Origin: an uncultured Clostridia bacterium
GTDB taxonomy: Bacteria; Bacillota; Clostridia; Christensenellales; Borkfalkiaceae
Direction: 5' to 3'
Assembly (NCBI GenBank): GCA_934249265.1
Contig: CAKQKQ010000060.1
Location: forward strand, 1 to 12,100
Length of the DNA: 12,100 nt
Shown: piece after piece, positions 1 to 6,943 of the stretch
How the letters are laid out: each line of letters starts with the position of its first letter
Position numbering within the stretch: the stretch's first letter is position 1
Notes under the pieces: generated by a model
Told to the model about the DNA's origin: nothing
Database searches by the model: none
Seen by the model: only the letters and a program-made list of their open reading frames with translations
Program-made: the position numbers and the translations under genes

Positions 1-3000
1 CACATATATTTCACTTCGCCCGCGTTTCCGAATACGAGTTTTCCGTCCTTTACTTCTGCCGTTGCCGCACTCGTCGTATAAGTCGTAAATTCTTTATAAT
101 CTTCGGTAAAGTCGTAGTCGTACTCTTCGCCTTCGATTACATATCTGTTTTCGTCTTCGTCGTCGGTCACTGACGCATCGTCGATGTATACTCTGTTTCC
201 GTCGCTGCCGAGGTTTTCAATACCTACTTGAATAGTTGCCGACTTTACAAGACCGAACGGGAGCGAATACGTCACAAATTCTTCGCTCGTGCTGTCGATT
301 AGTTTTTCGGCGTAAACAGTGCCCGTAAATGCATCGCGCACAAACAATTTCGCGCTGCCCGACACGAGTTTTACTTTCAAATTGAAACTATAATTGCCGA
401 AAAGTTTGTAAATACCTTGATAAAGCGAACCGTTGCCGTCGATATAACCCGCATAGTCGTTTTGAGTGATTAATTCTTTAGTGTCAACGGTATACGCTTG
501 TTTCGTTCCTACTTTTTCGTAACCGACTTTACCCGTATTGCTCCAATAACTTAAGCCCGTGACAAAGTCTGTTTCGTCTTTAAAGCCGTTACCCTTGTGT
601 ACTTGCTTGTCGAAATCGCCGTTGAGCATCTCGCTTGAACTGTAAATCGAACCCTCTATATCGTCCCACACGAGAAGATTTGTAAATTTGGGCGCAATGC
701 CGTAAATGGGAAGATCAAAATCTGCAAGATATTCGTTATTTAGATAAGTTACGTCCTTAATGGGTACATAGTTGTTGTCTTCGCTTTGAGTGTAGTTGCC
801 GTACGCGCTCCAACCGTAGAAGGGGTCGTCGGGCCAAGAACCCGTAGCCTTGTGTCCACCCAACGAACAATCGGTAATCAATACGTTTCTGATTTCTTGA
901 TTATATTGATTCGTCGCCGCCGTTCCGTAAGGAATCCACGATACGCCGAAACCGCCGTAAATAAAGCAATGTCTTACAACGATATTTTCGATAGCGTTAT
1001 CCGCTTCGGGGAAAGTGGGACGGAAGAATTGCGCACGACCGTCGTCATAACTCGAACACAATACTAAAGCGTCGTCGCTTGTATAGTTGAAACACCTGTC
1101 TAAAGTTACGTTTTTACTGCTTACGATACTGAAACCGTCGCTTGTAATTGACGCCGCTTGCTTTTCGGTAACGTTACCCAAATACACGTCGTCGTCAAAA
1201 CTCATATAACAGTGATAAGAACTACTACGCATAATCGTGATATCGGTAATGTCAACGTGTTTGCTGTTGTAAATACACAATACCATTTGTTGAACTCTGT
1301 TTTCACAGCCCGCCGCAAGACCGGGGTCGCCGACGAAATATACGGGGTCTTCGACTTCGCCGCCGAGGTCGTTCATACGAATAGTACCCTCACCCGTAAT
1401 TCTTAAATTTTCGCATTTTCCCGCAAAAATTAACGGTTTATTTACGGTAAGCGCGGCATGACACCACACGAGACCATCGATGTCTACGTTATGTCCGTAC
1501 GTTACTTTATCGTAACCTCTTTGATGAACAGGTACGGTTTTGTTGAGTTCGTCTTCCCTTTGAGACTGCCATATTACCGCGCCTTTTTCAATTACGAATT
1601 CGAGATTACTGCACAATTCAATGTGCGTGATTACATATCTTCTGCCGTAAACGCTGTCGTCGCCGGGGATTATTACTTTACCGCCGCCGGCTGCCGCAAC
1701 TGCGTCTATCGCCTTTTGGAAAGCCTCGGTATCGTCGGTAAATCCGTCGCCCTTTGCTCCGTACTCCGTTACGTCGGCAACGAGTTTTATATCCACCGTA
1801 AATCTTGCGGGGTCGTTGTTGAAGTCTTGATAGTTTTCAATGGTGAAATGAGTGTCTACCTTTACTCCGTCGATAGATGCAAGGAAATAACTCGATAATT
1901 GCGTTTGAGCCGAGTTTTCTTTATACAACGGGAAAATTGCCTCAAACTTGCCGTTTTCCACCTTTGCCGTGGTGAGTTTTTTAATGTCGGAATAATTTAA
2001 ACTATCCGTATAGTTCTTGGGAGAAGACTGCCAAATAGTTACCGTTTTGCCGTTGTATTCCTCTTTTGCCGTACCTTGTACGGTCACCGTTTTTGCATTA
2101 ACGTCGGCTATACAAGACTCGATATTGCCCGCATAATTATAAATACGCTCTTCTCTTTCAAAAGTTATCGCGTCGATATAAACGTTTCCGTCGGTTGCGT
2201 CCACAAATTCCATTTTGAATTGGCGCAAGTACCCCGTCGGGTTTAAATCGCTTACGTTGAAGTAATAAGTTTGCCAGCCGCCGTTAGACAAAATATCAAA
2301 TTCCTTTGTAAACCAATATCCCTCTGCGCTCGTACTTGTGCGGAAACTCAATTTAAGTTTGGTTGCCGAAGTTTCGTTGTTCATTCTCACGAGGAATGTG
2401 TTTCTGAGCGACATATACATACTGTATTTATGTCCTCTCGCCACGTCTATTTGAGGAGTAGAAAGCACGAATCCCTCGTTTACGCAAGCAACCAAATTGC
2501 CGGAATCGTAAGACAAACTACCGTTTTCGCACAACATATTTTCAACGCTGCCGAGACTGTTAAACTCTAAATCGAGTTTTTTAACTACTACGTTTTCAGC
2601 CATGGGGTTTCTTATTTGAGACTCGACGGCATAAGAATAAATTTCCACTTCGTTTAAGTTTTCCAAATTAACTATGGTTTCCCACACGAGGTTTCCGCAA
2701 ACGTAAAAACTTGCGCTGCCCTCGTCGAGTATTAATTTTGCGGTATTCCAAGTTTCCGCTTCGATAACGTCAAATCTTGTAGAAGACGTTTCGCTTTTAC
2801 CGTTGTTTAACGCCACGTAAGGTTTTACGCCGTAAGTCGCGTTGATATAAATTTTAAATCTGTAATCGCCTACTTTCCAACCTACGCAGTGGTCGCCCGC
2901 CGCTACGTCGTTTTTATAATAAAATTCAAACGAAACGCAGTTGACGTTTTCGACGTCGCCGTTGTATTTCAAACTTGCGGAAAGTCCCGTTTTGTGCGCG

Positions 3001-4196
3001 GTGTAAACGCCGTTTTCTTCGGTGAATTTACCGTTTGATACCCACTCTGCATCGGGGTCGACGGGTACGTCGGGATTAGTTTTTTTATCGTACACGGCGA
3101 GGTCTTTTACCGTAACCGCAATATCTCTCGTCGCAAATGCAAGCGAAGTGAAATTTTCAAAAACCAAGCCGCCGCACGTGAGCAATTCTTCTCCGTTCAA
3201 TTTAACGACGACGTAATCTTCGTCAATCGCTATCGAAAGCGTGTTGTCGGTGTCGAAATTGATATTTTCGCGAGGAATTCTGTTTGAAACCCAATCGGGG
3301 TCGTTTTTCCCCGGTTTGTATACTTGCATTATCGGCAAAGCGGTTGCGTGAGTCGCATTGAGGAAAAGTTGGAAAGTGTATCCGTTTACTGCCCAACCTA
3401 TCCAATGGTCTTCTGCCTTAATCGTTTTTCCGTAATTAAATACAGCCGAAGCCGAGCCGTATTTCGTCATATCGCCAGAATATTTAATAGTAGATAAACT
3501 GCTAAACGCTTCCGTAGTGTACACGTCGCCGGTTTTTACGAAATTTCCGCTTTCAACCCAACCCGTTTGCGAGGGGTCGACGGGTTGCTCTTGCTCTACG
3601 TTAACCGAGAGATTATTGAGCGTAATTTCAACGTCGCGCGTGCCGACAATTATTTCAGTTACGTTTGAATGAGTGTATCCCGAGAATATATATTTTTGTT
3701 CGCCGTTGATATAGAAATCTATACTGCCGTTTCCCCACTTCAATTCAAAAGTGTTTTTTTCACCGATGGGCATTTTCTCCCTTTCAATGCGGTTGTCTAT
3801 CCTTGTAAACGTGGGATCGTTTGCTCCGGGCGCATATATCGCCATGTACGGGAGCGCGGTTGCATGCGCCGCGTTTAAAAATAATTTATGATACCAGCCG
3901 TTTACGCTTACGCCGATATAATGGTCGCCATCGGTCGTGACGTTTGTGTAGGTGAAATCGAATTTTACCGACGAAACCTTGCCCATCGTGCCGTTGTAAG
4001 TAAGAGTTGACAAACTATTGCCCGCCGCCACCTTGTATTCGCCGTCGGTCGTAGTATCCCAATTTTCGCTTGCCGTCCACAACTGCTCGGTCTCTGCGTT
4101 TACCTTTGAAGTTTTTACGCTTAACGTAAAACCTAACGCCGAAACCAAAAGCATAATCGTTGCCACAAACAACCAAATATTTCTTGTTTTTGCCAT
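1..4196 (-). CDS. Giant secreted multimodular protein with a GH28/GH49-like right-handed beta-helix domain (3' end outside window)
   Basis: Open for 1398 codons with no stop; the C-terminus lies beyond position 1. ATG at 4196 follows GGAGGA (4201-4206). Residues 1-34 are a signal peptide (MAKTRNIWLF, hydrophobic core, likely cleavage VNA|ET). Three related beta-sandwich-like modules begin at W40, W213 and W385; the first closely matches modules of the neighbouring surface protein. Residues about 546-685 resemble a carbohydrate-binding module ending in a YIDAITFE strand, and 686-806 look Ig-like. The beta-helix starts at 807 with ADVTEYGAKGDG, typical of pectate-lyase-superfamily glycosidases. 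It has a TSDGF motif (D1020) and SDDAL (D1041, D1042), the 21-residue spacing of the GH28 Asp triad, but GGFG near 1083 lacks the GH28 histidine. A further binding-like domain follows from about 1210. Likely an extracellular polysaccharide hydrolase or lyase; substrate unknown. Confidence 0.9.
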   Translation of the reverse strand, partial: MAKTRNIWLFVATIMLLVSALGFTLSVKTSKVNAETEQLWTASENWDTTTDGEYKVAAGNSLSTLTYNGTMGKVSSVKFDFTYTNVTTDGDHYIGVSVNGWYHKLFLNAAHATALPYMAIYAPGANDPTFTRIDNRIEREKMPIGEKNTFELKWGNGSIDFYINGEQKYIFSGYTHSNVTEIIVGTRDVEITLNNLSVNVEQEQPVDPSQTGWVESGNFVKTGDVYTTEAFSSLSTIKYSGDMTKYGSASAVFNYGKTIKAEDHWIGWAVNGYTFQLFLNATHATALPIMQVYKPGKNDPDWVSNRIPRENINFDTDNTLSIAIDEDYVVVKLNGEELLTCGGLVFENFTSLAFATRDIAVTVKDLAVYDKKTNPDVPVDPDAEWVSNGKFTEENGVYTAHKTGLSASLKYNGDVENVNCVSFEFYYKNDVAAGDHCVGWKVGDYRFKIYINATYGVKPYVALNNGKSETSSTRFDVIEAETWNTAKLILDEGSASFYVCGNLVWETIVNLENLNEVEIYSYAVESQIRNPMAENVVVKKLDLEFNSLGSVENMLCENGSLSYDSGNLVACVNEGFVLSTPQIDVARGHKYSMYMSLRNTFLVRMNNETSATKLKLSFRTSTSAEGYWFTKEFDILSNGGWQTYYFNVSDLNPTGYLRQFKMEFVDATDGNVYIDAITFEREERIYNYAGNIESCIADVNAKTVTVQGTAKEEYNGKTVTIWQSSPKNYTDSLNYSDIKKLTTAKVENGKFEAIFPLYKENSAQTQLSSYFLASIDGVKVDTHFTIENYQDFNNDPARFTVDIKLVADVTEYGAKGDGFTDDTEAFQKAIDAVAAAGGGKVIIPGDDSVYGRRYVITHIELCSNLEFVIEKGAVIWQSQREDELNKTVPVHQRGYDKVTYGHNVDIDGLVWCHAALTVNKPLIFAGKCENLRITGEGTIRMNDLGGEVEDPVYFVGDPGLAAGCENRVQQMVLCIYNSKHVDITDITIMRSSSYHCYMSFDDDVYLGNVTEKQAASITSDGFSIVSSKNVTLDRCFNYTSDDALVLCSSYDDGRAQFFRPTFPEADNAIENIVVRHCFIYGGFGVSWIPYGTAATNQYNQEIRNVLITDCSLGGHKATGSWPDDPFYGWSAYGNYTQSEDNNYVPIKDVTYLNNEYLADFDLPIYGIAPKFTNLLVWDDIEGSIYSSSEMLNGDFDKQVHKGNGFKDETDFVTGLSYWSNTGKVGYEKVGTKQAYTVDTKELITQNDYAGYIDGNGSLYQGIYKLFGNYSFNLKVKLVSGSAKLFVRDAFTGTVYAEKLIDSTSEEFVTYSLPFGLVKSATIQVGIENLGSDGNRVYIDDASVTDDEDENRYVIEGEEYDYDFTEDYKEFTTYTTSAATAEVKDGKLVFGNAGEVKYM

Positions 4197-4200
4197 TGTT

Positions 4201-4206
4201 TCCTCC
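4201..4206 (-). promoter_or_regulatory. Shine-Dalgarno of the giant beta-helix gene
   Basis: GGAGGA on the minus strand, four bases before ATG 4196. The longer context AAAAAACGGAGGAAA recurs before the 642-residue surface protein and, shortened, before the oxidoreductase, so the three genes share a translation-initiation leader. This fixes the start. Confidence 0.85.
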
Positions 4207-4237
4207 GTTTTTTGATTATGTATTTTTTATATGTATT

Positions 4238-4254
4238 CCGAAATTTTATTTCGG
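4238..4254 (-). promoter_or_regulatory. Small hairpin in the 5' leader of the giant gene
   Basis: Perfect 7-bp arms CCGAAAT and ATTTCGG around a 3-nt loop, about 32 bases upstream of the ribosome binding site. No T-run follows, so it is not a terminator. It could stabilise the 5' end of the message; that is inference. Confidence 0.4.
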
Positions 4255-4329
4255 TTTTATTCGATTTTAAATTCTTACTGCCTTAAAATTTTAATCTTTG
4301 CGTTGTCTTAAACTTGCATCACGTAAGTT

Positions 4330-4352
4330 GCATTAATAAGTAAAATTAATGC
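4330..4352. promoter_or_regulatory. 8-bp-arm dyad upstream of the giant gene
   Basis: GCATTAAT and ATTAATGC are perfect inverted arms separated by seven bases (AAGTAAA). It lies about 135-155 bp upstream of the start at 4196 in non-coding DNA. It may be an operator or a leader hairpin. No convincing -35/-10 pair is visible around it. Confidence 0.4.
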
Positions 4353-4421
4353 TGACTTTTGCTTGTTGTTTATGTAAATTTAATCGCGAATTTTTGTTTT
4401 ATTTGCTTATTTTCTGCCGTT

Positions 4422-4445
4422 TTTACGCAATACGTATAGCGTAAA
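4422..4445. promoter_or_regulatory. 24-bp palindrome, copy 1 of the ATACGTAT family (candidate operator)
   Basis: Arms TTTACGC and GCGTAAA flank the self-complementary core ATACGTAT, with one unpaired A on each side. It lies in the 400-bp gap between the surface-protein gene and the giant gene, about 230 bp upstream of the giant gene's start. Related copies at 6665-6687 and 11208-11231 are also in gene-upstream DNA, which suggests a protein-binding site rather than a chance hairpin. Confidence 0.55.
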
Positions 4446-4527
4446 GCGGTTATTTTCGGGTTTTATAAATAAATTTTATTCGTCCGCTTTATATTCGTTT
4501 TATAAAATAATTATCCGACCGATTTAT

Positions 4528-4586
4528 AAAAAATTTTTATGCGGCGATCGAGCGAAATCGCTCAATTGCAAATACTCAATCGCCGC
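4528..4586 (-). terminator. Terminator after the surface-protein gene
   Basis: On the minus strand, perfect 8-bp arms GCGGCGAT and ATCGCCGC (4579-4586 and 4541-4548) enclose a second perfect stem GAGCGA/TCGCTC. The structure starts 12 bases after the TAA at 4598. A T-run (4528-4533) follows only after an A-rich stretch, so it is a slightly imperfect intrinsic terminator. It suggests the giant gene has its own promoter, or is reached only by read-through. Confidence 0.6.
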
Positions 4587-4597
4587 AAGTAAATTAA

Positions 4598-6526
4598 TTA
4601 GTTGTTTACTTTTCTTCTTTTAATAATCGCGTAAACCGCAACCATGCCGAGCATGAAAAGCATTACGCTCGTCGTCTCTATTCCGCCGAAACAACCTGTC
4701 TTTTCCTCTTCGGATTGAGAACCGCTGTCGGTAGTCGAGCCGCTGTCTGTGTCAGTTATTCCGCTGTCGCTTGCGCTATCCGTGTCGGTAGAAGAATCGG
4801 TGTCGGGTTCTTGTTTTTCTTCAAGCGCACCGTAAGCAGTGTTCAATGTTTCATATGCGGCGTCAACCTCTTCTTGAGTTGCATTTTCGGCAAGTGCTTT
4901 TGCGTTGTCAAGCGCAGTCTTTAATGCCGCATAAGAAGTTTCGGTATAATTGTCTTTATCGAGTGCTTCAACCGTAGCAATAAGAGCGTTGAGGTTAGTC
5001 CTATCAACGGGCTTTAATTGAAGTGCGCCGTAAGCAGTGTTCAACGCTTCGTATGCGGTGTCAATTTCCGTTTGAGTCGCCTCTGCGGAAAGTGATTTTG
5101 CTTTGTTGAGCGCGATCTTTACAGCCGCATAAGTTTCCACAGTATATTTGCTTTCGTCGAGTGCCTCAACCGTAGCGATAAGTGTGTTGAGTTGAGTTTT
5201 GTCACCCGCTTTTTCTTTAAGCGCGCCGTAAGCGGTGTTCAATGCGCTATAAGCCGCGTCTACTTCTTCTTGAATAGCGTTTTCGGAAAGAGAATTTGCC
5301 TTTTCAAGAGCAGCAGTCAATGCCTCGTAAGTTTCGGTTGTGTACTTGTTTTCGTCAACCGCCTCAACCGTAGCGATAAGTGCGTTGAGTTGAGTTTTGT
5401 CCGCGGGTGCGTCAGCCTTTAACGTAACCGTAGGATTACCGATAGTAATTTCAACGTCGCGCGAACCGATGATTAATTCGTTAACGCTTGAATGAGTATA
5501 TTCGGTAAAACTGTAGATAAGTTGATCGTTGATATAGAAATAAGTGTTTGCTCCGCCCAACTTAAACTCGAAAGTGTTTTTCGTGTTGAGAGGAATATTC
5601 TCTCTGGGGATACGATTATCTATTCTTGTAAACGTGGGCGAACCTGCTCCCGGTTGATATATAGCCATGTAAGGAAGCGCAGTTTCGTGCGATGCGTTTA
5701 AGAATAATTGATGCCACCAGCCGTTTACGCATAAGCCGAACCAATGGTCGCCCGCAATTGTATTAGTAGTATAAGTAAAATCAAACTTTACAGACAAAAC
5801 CTTGTCCATTACGCCGTTGTAAGTGAGTTTTGACAAACTGCTGTTTGCTTCCAACTTATACTCGTTTTCAGTTTCGGTATTCCAATTTCCACTCGCCGTC
5901 CACGTGGAAGTCGGCTGTTTCGTTTCTGCCGTAACAACGGGGTTGGCAATGGTAATTTCAACGTCACGCGAGCCGATAATTAAACTCGTTACGTTACTGT
6001 GAGTATAGCCGCTGAAAGTGTAAATAAGTTCTTCGTTGATATAAAGATAAGTATTCGATTCGTCCAACTTAAAGTCGAAAACGTTTTTCTCGTTGAGAGG
6101 AATATTCTCTCTGGGGATACGACTATCTATTCTCGTAAACGTGGGCGAACCCGCATTAGGAGCGTATATCGCCATATAAGGAAGCGCAGTCTCGTGCGAT
6201 GCGTTTAAAAATAATTGATGCCACCAACCGTTGATGTTTACGCCGAACCAGTGGTCGCCAGCGATGGTGCTGCTTGTATAAGTAAAATCGAATTTAATCG
6301 ACGTTACTTTACCCATTTCGCCGTTGTAAGTAAGTTGCGACAAACTGCTGTTTGCAGCCAATTTGTACTCCCCTTCGGTCGTAGTATCCCAATTTCCGCT
6401 TGCCGTCCAAGTTTCTCCCGTTTCGGCGTTTACCTTAGGCGTGGTCACGCTGAAAGTAAAACCTAAAACGCAAACCGCAAGCATAATCGTTGCAATAAAC
6501 AACCAAATGTTTTTTGTCTTTGCCAT
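4598..6526 (-). CDS. Cell-surface protein with two beta-sandwich-like modules, three FIVAR repeats and a GC-x-GG C-terminal anchor
   Basis: 642 residues from ATG 6526, chosen because GGAGGAAAA lies just upstream and MAKTKNIWLF matches the giant protein's leader; the 17 extra upstream codons would begin at a TTG with no ribosome binding site. Residues 1-34 are a signal peptide (VNA|ET). Modules at 40-205 and 209-375 are near copies with motifs GDHWFG, LFLNASHETALPYMAIY and NRIPRENIPL. Three 66-residue FIVAR-type helical repeats start at D376, D442 and D508, each opening with D[KR]T[QN]LN and ending ALNTAYGAL or similar. A Ser/Thr/Asp stalk (about 574-610) leads to GCFGGIETTSV, a hydrophobic helix and KRRK at the C-terminus. 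No LPXTG is present. Likely an anchored glycan-binding protein; no catalytic domain is recognised, and function is inferred from architecture and neighbours. Confidence 0.92.
   Translation of the reverse strand: MAKTKNIWLFIATIMLAVCVLGFTFSVTTPKVNAETGETWTASGNWDTTTEGEYKLAANSSLSQLTYNGEMGKVTSIKFDFTYTSSTIAGDHWFGVNINGWWHQLFLNASHETALPYMAIYAPNAGSPTFTRIDSRIPRENIPLNEKNVFDFKLDESNTYLYINEELIYTFSGYTHSNVTSLIIGSRDVEITIANPVVTAETKQPTSTWTASGNWNTETENEYKLEANSSLSKLTYNGVMDKVLSVKFDFTYTTNTIAGDHWFGLCVNGWWHQLFLNASHETALPYMAIYQPGAGSPTFTRIDNRIPRENIPLNTKNTFEFKLGGANTYFYINDQLIYSFTEYTHSSVNELIIGSRDVEITIGNPTVTLKADAPADKTQLNALIATVEAVDENKYTTETYEALTAALEKANSLSENAIQEEVDAAYSALNTAYGALKEKAGDKTQLNTLIATVEALDESKYTVETYAAVKIALNKAKSLSAEATQTEIDTAYEALNTAYGALQLKPVDRTNLNALIATVEALDKDNYTETSYAALKTALDNAKALAENATQEEVDAAYETLNTAYGALEEKQEPDTDSSTDTDSASDSGITDTDSGSTTDSGSQSEEEKTGCFGGIETTSVMLFMLGMVAVYAIIKRRKVNN
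4808..5401 (-). repeat. Three tandem 198-bp in-frame repeats encoding FIVAR domains
   Basis: Units start at 5401, 5203 and 5005 on the minus strand, exactly 198 bp (66 codons) apart. Each encodes D[KR]T[QN]LN, ATVEA, a Y-x-A-[LV] helix, EATQ- or NATQ-like turns and a closing TAYGAL. The DNA is similar enough for copy-number change by recombination. Confidence 0.85.
5402..6409 (-). repeat. Tandem duplication of a ~500-bp module-coding segment
   Basis: Segments about 6409-5912 and 5902-5402 encode the two near-identical beta-sandwich-like modules of the surface protein. Long stretches stay alike at DNA level, for example around 5660-5720 and 6170-6230, where AAGGAAGCGCAGT and GTGCGATGCGTTTA recur. 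A third relative is in the giant gene (about 4080-3600). The duplication appears recent. Confidence 0.75.
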
Positions 6527-6530
6527 TTTG

Positions 6531-6539
6531 TTTTCCTCC
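6531..6539 (-). promoter_or_regulatory. Shine-Dalgarno of the surface-protein gene
   Basis: GGAGGAAAA followed by CAAA and ATG 6526. It decides the start of the 642-residue protein over a TTG at 6577, and its context matches that of the giant gene. Confidence 0.85.
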
Positions 6540-6612
6540 GTTTTTTTGTTTGTTTTGAGATATTTTATTTCCGACAAAATTTACTTTGCCGTGAATCTCC
6601 TTTTTGTTTAAA

Positions 6613-6618
6613 ATTATA
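6613..6618 (-). promoter_or_regulatory. Candidate -10 of the surface-protein gene
   Basis: A perfect TATAAT on the minus strand, about 87 bp upstream of ATG 6526. No recognisable -35 is found at 16-18 bp spacing, so activator dependence is possible. The palindrome at 6665-6687 would be centred about 70 bp upstream of the predicted start point. Weak on its own because the region is AT-rich. Confidence 0.35.
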
Positions 6619-6655
6619 TTGTTTTGACTTATTTCGCCGATTAAACCGCCCTTTT

Positions 6656-6697
6656 ATTGTCAATTTTACGCATAACGTATGCTGTAATCGTGACAAT
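6656..6697. promoter_or_regulatory. Palindrome, copy 2 of the ATACGTAT family, with outer ATTGTCA/TGACAAT arms
   Basis: The inner part (6665-6687) is TTTACGCATAACGTATGC then TGTAA, matching the palindromes at 4422 and 11208. In this copy perfect outer arms ATTGTCA (6656-6662) and TGACAAT (6691-6697) extend the symmetry to 42 bp. It lies about 140-170 bp upstream of the surface-protein start, so an operator for a dimeric or tetrameric regulator is plausible. Confidence 0.5.
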
Positions 6698-6815
6698 TTG
6701 CCTTTGTTTCGGTTTTGCCGCCACCACCGTCTACGGCGGGGCGATTTACTGCCACGGTTGACAGAATTGACAACGGCGCGGTTTGTTTGCCGCAATTGAC
6801 AAACGGCATTTTCCT

Positions 6816-6919
6816 ACCGCAATTAACAACGGTGCAGTCTATTTATTTTAGACAACAGCATCTTCATACCGCGATTAACAACGGTACGCCTCATTTATTT
6901 TAGACAACAGCACGGTTCA
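6816..6919. repeat. Two tandem 52-bp repeats with degenerate neighbours
   Basis: Unit 1 starts at 6816 with ACCGCAATTAACAACGGT and unit 2 at 6868 with ACCGCGATTAACAACGGT. Both contain ATTTATTTTAGACAACAGCA (6841-6860 and 6893-6912) at the same offset. Shorter relatives of the AATTGACAACGG part are at 6765-6776 and 6794-6806, and CATTTATTTTA recurs at 6919-6929. The array fills much of the gap between the oxidoreductase and the surface-protein gene. It has no obvious coding potential and no T-run that would make it a terminator. Confidence 0.75.
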
Positions 6920-6943
6920 TTTATTTTAATAGATTTTACGTCT

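Noticed and set aside
786..2570. Several plus-strand frames of 80-146 codons opposite the giant gene
   Set aside because: They lie antisense to a continuous, domain-bearing frame and are Val/Arg-rich products of its codon bias, without ribosome binding sites.
6527..6577. Upstream TTG start adding 17 residues to the surface protein
   Set aside because: There is no ribosome binding site before the TTG, while GGAGGAAAA lies before ATG 6526, and the extension would precede a signal peptide that matches the paralog's N-terminus.
6718..6739. Terminator after the oxidoreductase gene
   Set aside because: CCGCC/GGCGG can pair, but it lies over 200 bp past the stop and no T-run follows on the minus strand.
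6816..6929. CRISPR array
   Set aside because: Only two full units, in direct tandem with no unique spacers of similar length between identical repeats, and no cas genes nearby.
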